Origin: Rhizaria sp. SCN 62-66
Lineage: Eukaryota; Rhizaria, unplaced
Length of the DNA stretch: 64,000 bases
Assembly: GCA_001724265.1 (NCBI GenBank)
Contig: MEDY01000006.1
Coordinates: 101,814-165,813, forward strand
Direction: 5' to 3'
The translations under genes and the position numbers were made by a program. Below are positions 49,001 through 59,237 of this stretch, piece after piece (position 1 is the stretch's first letter; each line of letters starts with the position of its first letter). Under the pieces are notes generated by a model. It did no database searches and was not told the DNA's origin. It saw only the letters and a list, made by a program, of their open reading frames with translations.

Positions 49001-51604
49001 ATCACGCCGCACGCGGTCGTCGATCAAGGCCCCGCGTGGGGCTTCGACTACGACGTCGCCGCCACGGCCGCCGCGCTCGCCGTGACGCCCGCCGGCCGCG
49101 CCATGTCGCTGTTCCCGCTCCACCCGCGGTTCGCGAAAATGCTCATGATGGCAGCGAACCAGGGCATCACGGACAAGAGCAACGCCGCCGCCGCGGCGGC
49201 CGCGAGCGTGTCTGCGGGCGGCGCCGCGGGCGTCAAGGGCGAGCAGGCCGCACTTCTGCCGCTGGCCGTGATCGTGGCCGCAGTGCTGACGGTGAGCGAG
49301 ATGATCGTGAAGCCGCGCGTGCTGCAGCAGTTCGAGGACCGCGAAGAGGCGGAGAAGCGCCGCATGGCCGGCGTGGCCGCGAAGCAGGACAACGGCAACG
49401 AGCGCAGCGACGAGGAGAACGACGACGATGCCAACGCAGGCAAGGGCAAGGGTGACGACGACGGCGACGACTACGACGACGGCTTCCCGCCCCTGGGCGA
49501 GGAGAATAGCGACGACGAGTACGACCCGCTCGTCCGTGAGCGGCGCGCGCTGGCCGAGGCCCGCCGCATCGCCAAGGAGGAGAAGAAGAAGGCCAACGCG
49601 GCCGCGGAGGAGGCGCGCCGCGTCCGCATGCGCGCGCTGCAGCTCAAATGGGTGACCTCGCGCGCCAAATTCGCCGTGCCGCACTCGGACACTCTTACGG
49701 CGCTGCGCGTCGTCGGCGCCTACGTGCACCTGCGGCAGACGCTCACCGACAAGTACACCCGCGCTCTGCAGCGTGCGCGCGCCGCCGCGGGGACCGCCGC
49801 CAGCGCGGGCAACTACAAGGGCAAGAAGAGCGCATTCGAGCGGCTCCCACTGGCCGTGCAGCGGACGATCAACGCGAAGCTGCTTGAGTTCTGCAATGAC
49901 AACTTCGTCCGCCCCAAGGCCATGGGCGAAGTGCTGCTGCTGCGCGACCAGCTCACGCGCATCGTCATGCAGCGCCTGGCGGGCGCGCGCGCCGTCGCCC
50001 CCGCCGCGGCCCCCAAGCCCGCCGCTCCGAAGAACAACAACGGCACCAGCGCCGCGCTGGAGCAGTCGCTGATGTCGACCCCCGCAAGCGCCGCCAGCAA
50101 CGTCGATGACGGCGCTGACGGCGAGGCCGGCGCGGCCGAGAACGGCGTGTTCAGCGGCGGCGTCGGCGACATCACGGCCGCGCTTGAGTCCGGCGATGCC
50201 GACGAGGCCTACGACGACCTGTTCGCGGACACCGAGGCCGCCGAGGCGGCTGCCGAGGAGGCCGCCGCCGCCGAGGCCGCGGAGGCGGAGGCGGAGGCGC
50301 GCGCCGCGGCGATCATGGCGGCCCCGGTGCAGGGCAAGGAGCGTGTGTACGAGACGGGCGGGTTCAAGATCAGTTCGATCTCCACCAACGCTACAAAGCC
50401 CGCAGCCGCCGCCGCCGCCGCCGCCGCAAGCGCCCCCACTGCGCCGGCGAGCGGCGTGACCGCGACCGTGAATGGCAAGGTGGTCGCGCCCGTGGTGGGC
50501 GAGTGGGAGCGCGCGCGCCGCAGTCTGTTGGCCGCGCTGACCAACCCGACGCTCTCGGTGCCGACACCGCACCAGGAGCTCGCGCTGACGCAGATCCTCC
50601 TCACGGGCTTCGCCGACAAGGTCGCGCGCAAGATGACGCAGGAGTCGAAGCTGCTTACCATCCAGAACAGCCACAAGTACCCGCAGATCCCGCGCCGGCG
50701 CCTCAAGGCGATCCGCGACGAAGAGCGCGCCAAGGAGGAGGCCAAGAAAGCGCTGCTGGCGAGCATCAAGATTAAGGTCGGCGGCGCGCGGCCGACGCTG
50801 ATGGCGCCGCCCACGGGCCCGCAGGACGTGGCTGATATCCCGCTAGACCTGTTCGACCTCGAGGGCGCGTACGAGACGCTCGATGGGACCGGTGAGCCTG
50901 TGTTCCTGTCGCCCGATTCGGTGCTGGCCGACACACTGCCCGACTTTGTGTGCTTTCACGAGCGCAACACGCACGTTGGCCGCCGCAACCGCACCATCAT
51001 CGCGGGACTGACCGCCGTCAAGGCCGAGTGGTTCTCCACCCTGGTCCCGCCCACGGTCGGCCTGCTCTCGGTGTCGGCGCCGCTGGAGGAGCCGGCGCCG
51101 GTGTGGGACCCGCGGTCGGACCGCGTGGTGTTCTGGGTTGGCGTCACGCTCGGCCCGCGCATGTGGCCGCTGCCCAACGCCAAGCGCCAGTACGAGGACT
51201 CGGTCAAGGTCATCACCGTCCCCGCAGTCACTAACGGCAGTCTCAACAACAAGGCGGGCGGGAACGCGGCGGTGAAGCACCGGAAGATCTTGGTCAAGCC
51301 GCCGGTCTACTACAAGCAGTTCGCGCGCTTGCTGCTCGAGGGCCACGTCGTGCCGGCGCTGCGCGCGTTCCGCCCCTTCTACGTCGCCAAGACCGGCTCG
51401 CCGCTGGCCGTGCCCACGCCCGCGGCGGCGCTGCGCCTCGTCGAGGAGATTCGCAGCAACAACATCCGCGGCGTCGAGGACCTGCGGCGCATGTGGGCCA
51501 AGCCCGGCGCCAACGGGGTCAAGTTCCTGCTCGAGGAGTTTAGCGCCTTTGTGCACCCGAGTAAGAAGGCCGAGATCGCGGCGATGTGGCCTCCTCTCAA
51601 GTAA
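43013..51604 (+). CDS. DHX37: DEAH-box RNA helicase DHX37/Dhr1 (ribosome biogenesis)
   Basis: Two exons (43013-46018 and 46379-51604) are joined in phase 0 across a 360-bp intron (donor GTACGC, acceptor CCCGCAG). The product is 2,743 residues with a TAA stop. Exon 1 supplies the basic and acidic Dhr1-type N-terminus, which includes long Asp/Glu runs (about 45000-45130 and 45700-45840). The join NPFHVPVVRKEAIQ-SSRLLLPV leads into the helicase core: motif I GETGSGKT (about residue 1031), DEAH (1130), SAT (about 1203), STNVAETSVTIP (about 1630), and QRAGRAGR (about 1677). HA2 and OB-fold regions follow to about 2680. Dhr1/DHX37 unwinds U3 snoRNA from pre-18S rRNA in the nucleolus. At more than twice the usual length (human about 1,150), it carries low-complexity inserts, including about 300 residues between the two RecA lobes. 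Confidence 0.88.
46019..46378 (+). other. DHX37 intron
   Basis: This is the longest intron in the window. It starts GTACGCAAC, is AT-rich in its second half, and ends in a pyrimidine tract followed by CCCCGCAG. Reading on into it gives a spurious 38-codon Asn-rich tail before a stop. Confidence 0.85.
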
Positions 51605-51958
51605 ACGCTAAGAAAAAGATTCTCTGTTATCTTGCGTCTATGATGTTATTTTGTGATATATGAACGATTACTTTATATAGTGGATATTATGTTAACGTGA
51701 TGGTGTTGATAAATAAAACATCTGTATTTGCATCTATACTCGTGCTGTACCACATTTCAGTTAATTGCGATCCGCTGTGCAACTTGAAATAGAATCGGTC
51801 AAGGACGCGCTTCAAGTTGAAACTTGGAAACAAACAATATCCCAAGGATCCCGTCGCCGATCAATACCATTCTAGCTGCACATCACCAATTTTTACTCAT
51901 TCAACCTAGTCGCGTTCACATATTTCTGTCATATTTCCGTTTCTTGCTCAGAACACGG
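51605..51958. promoter_or_regulatory. Spacer between DHX37 and CCCH protein genes
   Basis: About 350 bp of AT-rich DNA carry the 3' end of DHX37 (AATAAA at about 51713) and the upstream region of the zinc-finger gene. Confidence 0.4.
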
Positions 51959-53189
51959 ATGAGCGATCCCACTCGTCCCACTGCGCCATCTCTCAATCAA
52001 GCAGCGGGGAGAAACGCCAGCGCAGGCGGCACGGGCGGCGACTTTAAGCCTGTCCGTCCCAGCGGTGGCAGTCCCTCTGCAATCCTGCGTCCGCAGCCGC
52101 TCAAGTTGCAAGGATATCCTATTTCACCCCGTCCAGCCGCAGCCGCCGCTGCAGCGCCAGCGTCTTCTGGGGTGAACCAGAGCACCGCCGGCACCGCTGG
52201 GGACGCTGGCAGTGCGGCAAACAACGGCAGCAGTGCTCCATATGGTGGCTTTGGATCTGGGTTTGCGGGGTGGGACGACGCCGGCCAGATCCAGAGTCCG
52301 TATGCAATCACCTCGCACATGAACTCGCACTCGCAGCAGCAGCAGCAGCAGCAGCAGCAGTCCCAACAGCAGTCCCAACAGCAGCCGCAGTCGCAGCCAC
52401 AGCAACCGCAGCACTACTACAACGCTCAGCAGTCGTCGCAGATGCGCTCTCAGGTCAGTGGTGACAGTTATGCCGGTGACCACAGCAGCAACAACACACT
52501 CGACTACCAGCAGCTGCAACAGCAACAGCAAAATATTCAGTATCAGCAACAACAGTTGCTACTGCAGCAGCAGCTATATCAACAACAGCAACACCAGTAT
52601 CAGCAACAGCTCCAGCAACAGCAGTCGCAACAGGCAAGTGACCGGGCGTCGGCATACTTCAGCCAAGCCGGCTATGTGCCCTTGACATCACCGTACTCGC
52701 AATCTCAGTCCCAGTCCGGCACATCGCACGCAAGGCCGCCGATGCATCACGCTCACGGCCACTCCGCAAGCGGACAAAGCCAGGCGTTCTACGGAATTTA
52801 TAACAGCAGTGCGTACGGGCACATCAACGCGAGCAGTCCTCACTTCAACAACAGCAACACAAGCCGTTCACAGGCCCACGGCAGCAGTAGCGCCAACTAT
52901 CACGGCCACGGCCATAGCCAAGGCCAAACCCACGGTCAGCAGCAGCAGTACAGCAGTGGCAAGGGCAGCGGCAAAAAGCGCGGCGCGGCCGCGGGCACGC
53001 CGACGCAGGCCTCTCTGTTGGCAGCGGCGCTGCACTCGCCGTACGGCCCTTCCGCCAGCGCCGCGCACGGCGCGGCTGGCCCCTATTCGCACCATGCGGG
53101 CGCGGGGGGCGCGGCTGGGGGCGCACTTGCCAGTCCCAGCACAGTCGCTGGCGCTGGCGCCGGCGCCAACGCCGGCCCTGGTGCTGGTG

Positions 53190-53242
<53 letters not shown>

Positions 53243-54023
53243 TTCGGCACCAGTGCGCTGAGCGCGCCGCCCGGGCTGAAGGACACTCTGTGGAAGACGG
53301 AGCTGTGCGTGAACCACGAGCGCGGGGGCTGCCGCTACGGCGCGCACTGCCGGTTCGCGCATGGTCCCGCCGAGCTCCGCGCAAGGTACGCACGCGTAAC
53401 GTGAAATTCTCGCGATATACGACGATCAATATCACGGTAAACTATGTATCGTATGTATTGTGGTAGTACAGAGATTGTCTTAAAGATTATTTTTAAAATG
53501 CACGTTCATAACGCATTAAGTCGGTTCTTATGTGGTTTTTTTTGCTCGTTTCTCACTGTGACATTTCGATGCTATGCTTAGGGTGCGCGAACTGGGGTAC
53601 AAGTCCCAGCCCTGCCCAGACCCCGTGCGGCCGCGCGGCACGCAGGCTTTGCTGGCGATGTCGGCCACGCCCAACACGCTCCTCTCGCAGCAGCAACAGC
53701 AGGAGAACAGCAGCGGCGGCGGCGGTGGGAATGCGGGCGGCTACTTCTCCTTCAACGTCAACGCGCCAACGTTTAAGTCCGGCGGCACTGGCGGCGGGGG
53801 CTGGGGCACGCCTGGTGTAAGTACCCCCTTACACGGGAACGGCGGCGGCGGGCACTGCGCGTACGCGGCGCGGTGCGATTACTGCCACCCGGGGGAGGCG
53901 CTACGGCGCGTGTTGCCAGGATCGAAGCTCGCCGCGCAGGGCACCTACTGCGACGCCGAGTACACGGCGTACATCAAGGAGGAGTTCCCAAATAACCCCG
54001 CCCCCTGGGGGTTCTATGTCTGA
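51959..54023 (+). CDS. TTP/ZFP36-type tandem CCCH zinc-finger protein
   Basis: Two exons: 51959-53385 and 53582-54023. The intron is 196 bp with donor GTACGC. The product is 622 residues, ending in TGA. The first 440 residues are Gln/Ser/Gly-rich and include a pure Gly run (GGC)n. Finger 1 (about 445-468) reads WKTELC...GGCRYGAHCRFAH, a C-X7-C-X5-C-X3-H finger close to the usual C-X8-C-X5-C-X3-H. Exactly 18 residues later, as in TTP-family tandem fingers, comes YKSQPC, matching the YKTELC lead-in of finger 2. The remaining ligands, CAYAARCDYCH, lie about 80 residues further on, after a Gln/Gly-rich insert. TTP-type proteins bind AU-rich 3' UTR elements and promote mRNA decay. Confidence 0.72.
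53192..53243 (+). repeat. GGC triplet run encoding polyGly
   Basis: About seventeen GGC codons in a row in exon 1 of the CCCH protein gene. Confidence 0.92.
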
Positions 54024-54183
54024 AGAGGGGGGTTAAGTTTGCAATAATATATATAACCTGATATCGCGTGGTGTAGTCTACGGACATCAGCTCGAAAGCA
54101 ATACAGAAATACCTAAGGCTTCGCATCGTCACGCGACCTAACAAGTGACTCATGTTCACTATATGTCACAAGTCATTCACTGT

Positions 54184-54630
54184 TCACAGCTGCTCGCTGC
54201 TGACAGGTGCAAAGCTGTTCATAGCAGGCGCTATCATCGTTGTCCGCGCCGCAGCTTCCTTCTCCTTCAGTTGCACCGCTGCCTCCCGCGCTGCAACGGC
54301 GCTCTCGCGCTCACGCAGCGCGGCTTGCCTTTGATCCGACGCGGCCTGACTTTTCTCCACCGCTGCGAGACTCTCCTTGCACGCGGCCTGGTTTTGTGCC
54401 AGTGCAGCTTGGTTCTGCGCCAACGCGGCCTGACTTTTCGCGAGCGCGGCTTGACCTTGCGCCAGCGATGCTTCATTGTGTGCTAGCAAGGCCTCGCGCT
54501 GCGCCAACGCTGACAGCTTGAGCTCAACCTCTGCGCTCTTACGCGACAGCTCACGCTCCAACGCTTTCAGTTGCGCCTCTTTTTGGGCTAACATGACGAG
54601 CTGGGTTGTTACAGATGTTGCTGACTCTAG

Positions 54631-54666
<36 letters not shown>

Positions 54667-56922
54667 GGAGGATGATAAAGTTGGTGACGGTAACGGCGCC
54701 TGTGCTTCAGCCAGCAGTGGTGACGGCTGTGTTGTTGCATGCTGCAAGATCGAGCCAGTCGTGTGCGTCTCATCAACAACAGCGGCATTAACCCCGCCAT
54801 CGTCACTCGCAGCGTGGATATCAGTGTTCACAATTGTGGTAGAAACGCTGTTCGTGGCCGTGATATCATCCCTGCCGCGGTGTGTCGGCGCCGGACTCAA
54901 CAGCGACGACACGTGCTTCTGCTTAGGGGGAGCGCCCTCCTTCGCATTCTCCTTTGCATTCTCATTCGAAGCAAGCGTCACGACAGCGTCTTGTGCGGCT
55001 GCGCTCTGCTCCCGCTGCAACAACACCTGCTCTCGCGATGTGAGCGCCCGCTGCTCGTACGACAGCACCGTGCGCTCATCGCCAGCCGCAAGCGTCTTGC
55101 CGCCATCGCTGCTAGGAGATGCAAACCCCTTGTTGTTACCAGCGTCATGACTATACGTCCCCTTCGCCGTCAACAGCGTTGTCGGCTTCAATGGCGCCGG
55201 CGGCGTCAACGGCGTCGGCAATGTCGGCGGCGTGAGGACTTCGGCAACCTGGCTGATCGCCAGCACCTCGGCCACACTCGCGCGCTTGGTCGCGTCGACG
55301 ACGAGCATGCGCGCCGCCGCCGCCGCCAGCGCGCGGCTGTAGGCGTCGCCGAGTGGCGCGTAGCGGCCGCGCTGGATCTTGGCGGCGAGCGCGTACTGCG
55401 TGAGCGCGTGGAACGGGGGCGCGCCGGTGCACATCTCGTACACAAGGCAGCCCAGCGCCCAAACGTCGGCCTTGGCACCATAGCTGCGGCCTAGGCACTG
55501 CTCGGGCGACATGTAGTACGGCGTGCCCACGTGCGTGCGCGCGCTGTCGGCGGCGCTCGCCAGCACGCGTGCAAGCCCGAAGTCGGCGAGCTTGGCCGCG
55601 ACGGCGCCGTGGTCGCGGGAGATCAGTTCGTGCGTCGCCGCTGCCCTCGCGGCGCTCTTTGCCGCCGAGTCGTCCGTGTGAGCGGCACCGTTGCTGCTGA
55701 TGTTACTGCTGCTGTTCGGCGGCGTCGCGGCGACCGCGAGGAGGATGTTCGATGGCTTGAGATCGCGGTGCAACACCGCTGTACCCGTGGGTCGCGAGTG
55801 GCACGACTGCAGCGCAGCGGCCACGTGCGCCAGGACGCGCCACACGAGCGGCTCAGGGAGGCACGCTGTCGCAGTCGCGGTTGCGGGCGCGGCGTAGAGC
55901 GGGTTCGGCCTGGCGCGGCTGGCAGCGGTCGCGCCGCCATTGGCGTTGGGTCGCGAGTAGTACTTGATGAGAGAGGTCAGATCGCCTGCGTCGCAGTACT
56001 CCATCACGATGAAGATGCGCCGGCGCTCGCGGTCGATGATGCGGTCGTGGTAGCGGACGATGTGGGGGTGGTCCAGCTCGCGGAGGATGTTCACCTCTGC
56101 AGGAGACGCAAACACGCGTTTAAACAATGAAGACGAGGATCGCCCAAAAACGTATCGTATAAGCACAATAGTCGTGGAATTTAAGAATTTAAAAAGACAC
56201 AAGCTGTAAATTGCGCGATATATGTTATTCAAGTCATTGATGGAGTGCGATTGGCGCGTACCTGCGACGAGCTGTGTCTTTTCGCGTTCGCTCATCCCGC
56301 CGTAGCACAGCTCTTTCCACACGAACACGGCGCCGTCAGCGCGGCGCCGAACCTTGGTGACGCGGCCGAACGTGCCCTCGCCGATGACGGCGAGTTCCTC
56401 GTACGACGATAGCGAGGATGACGGCGACGACGATGACGGCGACGACGGCGACGGCGACAGCTGCGGCGGCGGCGGCTGGTGATGGTGTTGTTGCTGCTGA
56501 GAAGGCGACTGAAGCATCGAGTGTGGCTGCTGCTAATGCTGCTGGTGTTGTTGATGATAGTAGTTGTGATGGGGCGGAGAGGTTGGCTCGTAACTTGCTT
56601 TAGCGCGAGGTGCGACTGAGCTAACTGTGTTCATGTTGAGTAGCGTGCGGTGCTTCTGTTGCTGCAACTGCTGTTGATGGAGCTCGAGGGCATGCGCCGC
56701 TTCGTATGCGTGGTTATAGCGGTGTTCTTGGCCCTGCTGCTGTCCATAATGTCCCTGTTCCTGGTGGTGATGTTGGTGAAAAAGTTGCTGCTGCTTCTGT
56801 AAAGAAACTGAAGCAGCCGAGTGAGGGCGAGCGCCGCCATACAGCTGCTGTGCCGTGTCTGCTTGCTGCGCCGGGCGAAAAGCTGCGGAGTGCAGCGGGA
56901 CAGCGGCTGAATACCTGCTCAT
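54184..56922 (-). CDS. NEK2: NEK2-like protein kinase with in-frame UAG and heptad-repeat tail
   Basis: Two exons: 56922-56262 and 56096-54184. The 165-bp intron (GTACGC donor, CTGCAG acceptor) is a multiple of three and stop-free, so it could be mistaken for coding. Its removal restores EREKTQLVA-EVNILREL, which matches NEK2. The product is 857 residues, ending in TGA. A Gln/His-rich leader (1-170) contains TAG at codon 130. The kinase domain (about 174-505) has GEGTFGRV, HRDLKPSN, DFG and GTPYYMSPE, with an insert between HRD and DFG. A long Ala/Gln heptad coiled coil occupies about 750-835. NEK2-type kinases act at centrosomes and basal bodies through coiled-coil dimerisation. The leader shares the kinase frame, which supports one gene. 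Confidence 0.8.
54255..54520 (-). repeat. 21-nt coding repeat (Ala/Gln heptads)
   Basis: About twelve degenerate 21-nt units encode heptads such as AALAQNQ, AALAKSQ and ASLAQGQ in the C-terminal tail of the NEK-like kinase. They form a long predicted coiled coil. Confidence 0.85.
56533..56535 (-). other. In-frame TAG codon inside a Gln/His run (NEK gene, codon 130)
   Basis: The surrounding codons read CAA CAC CAG CAG CAT TAG CAG CAG CCA CAC. TAG differs from CAG by one base, so this context favours UAG = Gln. Confidence 0.8.
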
Positions 56923-58028
56923 ATCAGCGCTGGTGAGTTGTGAGTGCTTAGTGTAGCACGCTCACGAGTGAGAAGCTGACCGGATGGTACAGGAAATAAA
57001 ACTTCGAATATCGAGACCAAAAAGAGTATGTTGAAAATACAATTGAGGAAATAGTAATGAAAGGCCATTTTAATACAGCGACAATTGCGTATACTTGACG
57101 TGGCGGTGACTGTGTGTCACAACGATTGTCTTTGGTAGCAGCATCTCAACGAACGTCTCACAACGGCTCTCGAGTCGATGTTGCTCCCGGTCATGCGTAA
57201 GATGATATTGGCCATTATAAGCGCGAGGATGATCAACTCATACTAAAAATGGCATAAGCCGACTGCATTCGGAACATATCTCTGTATATTATCTTGGTTC
57301 CACGCATACATCTTCTCCGGAGACACTGCCACAGTGAGTGACCCACTCCCCTCCTGACGCAGAGATTTCCGTCAATCTCGCGTTGATCGTGCTCGGTGCG
57401 AAGTGCGGAACCCATGTTGCTTCGAGAGCTCTGGTTTAGGTACTGCATCATATGCGTGCGGTTGCGGTAGTGCCTGTTGTGGACTCACTGCTTGTCCTGC
57501 TCCTGTCCTTCGCGGGGTTCATGCCGCAGTGATGACATTCGTACTGCTGTGCATATATTTGATTCTGGGGCCACGGACGATTGTCAATCGGCTCTTATTA
57601 CGAACAACATAGGATATTCAAGATAACCTGTGTAAATGTAATAAAACAAATCAATTTAATGTCAGATAATAGTACGAAGAAATATATTTTCTTAAAAAAT
57701 AATGTTTGCTCGAAAATGTAGCCTTAAAATTATACGTGTACGTATACAAGTCACCAGCAACCTCATAGTTGGGTAAAATATGGGTTTTATTTCGTTCTTT
57801 GAATAAAATATCGAAAAATTGGTTGTGTCGATAACACGTGCTACATATAAAACAGCCCTTTGTCATTCTCTTTCGCTCGCTCACCAGCATTCACTCGCTA
57901 CACAACGCAAGCACTTATGACACTGAGGTTAGAGTGGGGCATGTGAGAAGGAGAAAGGGTACGACACCGGGGCTTTGTCGGGTGTGTGGGGGGTTGGTTT
58001 GAATGGTTAATGTGCTGCGGCGCAGTGC
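56923..58028. other. AT-rich spacer between NEK-like and RPB12 genes
   Basis: This holds the NEK promoter side and the RPB12 3' flank. It is AT-rich, especially 57610-57860. No coding-like ORF or RNA gene is recognised. Confidence 0.45.
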
Positions 58029-58665
58029 TTACCGGGCGAGGTACTCAAGAGCTGTCAACAGGCATGCGGGAGCAAGCAACGGTCACATAGTGGGCGAAGA
58101 GAAGGAGCGCGCAAATTGGTGAAACGTGAGCATAAAGGGTCGTAGATTGATGTAAAACTTCGCGTTAAAATGCATGACGTCAATGAATATCTTCTGAAAG
58201 AGTATTGGGTTCATAATAAAATACGCTGCTGAGATATAGCGAATGTAGCAATGATGCATGAGAGAATGAGTCTGTGTGAAGAGTGAACGTACGACGGCGC
58301 TGGCGCATCTTGTAGAGGATGCGGTAGCCGCAGCTGTGGCAGACAACGTTGTCAGCGCCAAGGGTAACCTGGTTCTGAGTAGAGCAGGCTAAGAAACGCA
58401 ACCGAGAGATCGCGCGTGCGAGAGAGATTGGGGGAAAGGGGCAGTAGGAAGGAGAGTGAGCGAAGGGTAACAATGCATGCTCTGACAAAGCGAAACGAAG
58501 TCGAGACAGGCTGCGGGAGAAACAAAAGGGTAGAGAGAATGAAGACGTACAGCCACAGATGAAGCCGGAGGGACGGTTCTCCTCGCGGTAGTTGCGGGTG
58601 AGGTGAGAGCCGATGACAGCCTTGGGGGCAGCAGCCGCGGGTGTGGTGGTCGCGGTCTCAGACAT
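58029..58665 (-). CDS. POLR2K: RNA polymerase I/II/III shared subunit RPB12 (RPABC4)
   Basis: Three exons: 58665-58551, 58388-58293 and 58051-58029. Introns are 162 and 241 bp, both with GTACGT donors. They splice to 78 codons (77 residues) ending in TAA. The product has an Ala/Thr-rich N-terminus and then the family's zinc ribbon, ICGSC ... CHSCGYRILYK (C-X2-C, 15 residues, C-X2-C). The last exon supplies the C-terminus PLEYLAR, which corresponds to LVQFEAR-type endings of the family. The final coding exon is only 23 nt. RPB12 is a small zinc-binding subunit common to all three nuclear RNA polymerases. Length and both cysteine pairs fit, so the identification is firm. It is divergent from the RMI1-like gene. 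Confidence 0.9.
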
Positions 58666-59237
58666 GTCTGCGCGCAAGACAAAAGACACATGGGATGTAA
58701 TAAAGAGAAATGTTAGAAAATCGTATCTAAAATGACTGGGTGTCGCGGCACAAGCGAATGACGGAAGCAAGATGATCAGAATTGGTGTGAAGAAACAACT
58801 CCGCGACGGCTTCCGAGAACTAGGCCCGCCAGCCACGGTCGCTGGGCGCCTCTGTGGTGTAGCCTAATTCTACATGCAACTTCACATGATCAACATTATC
58901 CGCACTATATTCCAGGGAATTCAATTTATTTTTGCAACTTTTATATTAATCCGTTTCTCATTTCCCACATGACGATATAAGCCAAGTGTCCCGACCTCTG
59001 CCCACGCCTCCACCCCCCTACTCTCACCACTTTCCCGCGTCCATCCCCATTCGATCCTCACCCGCGCTATCCATCATCCTGGACTTCAATAGCGATATCA
59101 ATTGAATATCTTGGTTTTACGAGTGGTTATTACGTGGTTATTTAGGTTTTACGTCTTAACCCCTCCACGGGGGCGACATACCCCCCTAATTCGCGTTCCT
59201 GGCACCCAGCTGCAACAGCTCTCGCACCCTCGCTCCC
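58666..59237. promoter_or_regulatory. Divergent intergenic region (RPB12 / RMI1-like)
   Basis: About 570 bp separate the two start codons. It is AT-rich at 58860-58980, followed by a C-rich patch at 58990-59040. It presumably carries both promoters. Confidence 0.4.

Noticed and set aside
47171-50674. A 1,167-codon open frame on the - strand inside DHX37
   Set aside because: It overlaps the conserved helicase core on the other strand. It is an artefact of strong GC third-position bias.
53816-53922. An extra intron in the CCCH gene starting at GTAAGT
   Set aside because: Splicing from it would remove the distal zinc ligands, and the donor does not fit the GTACG consensus of this genome.
56533-56535. 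Programmed stop-codon readthrough at the NEK TAG
   Set aside because: TAG CAG has a C at +4 as in some viral readthrough sites, but the other five TAGs have unrelated contexts, so one code change is simpler than six readthrough events.
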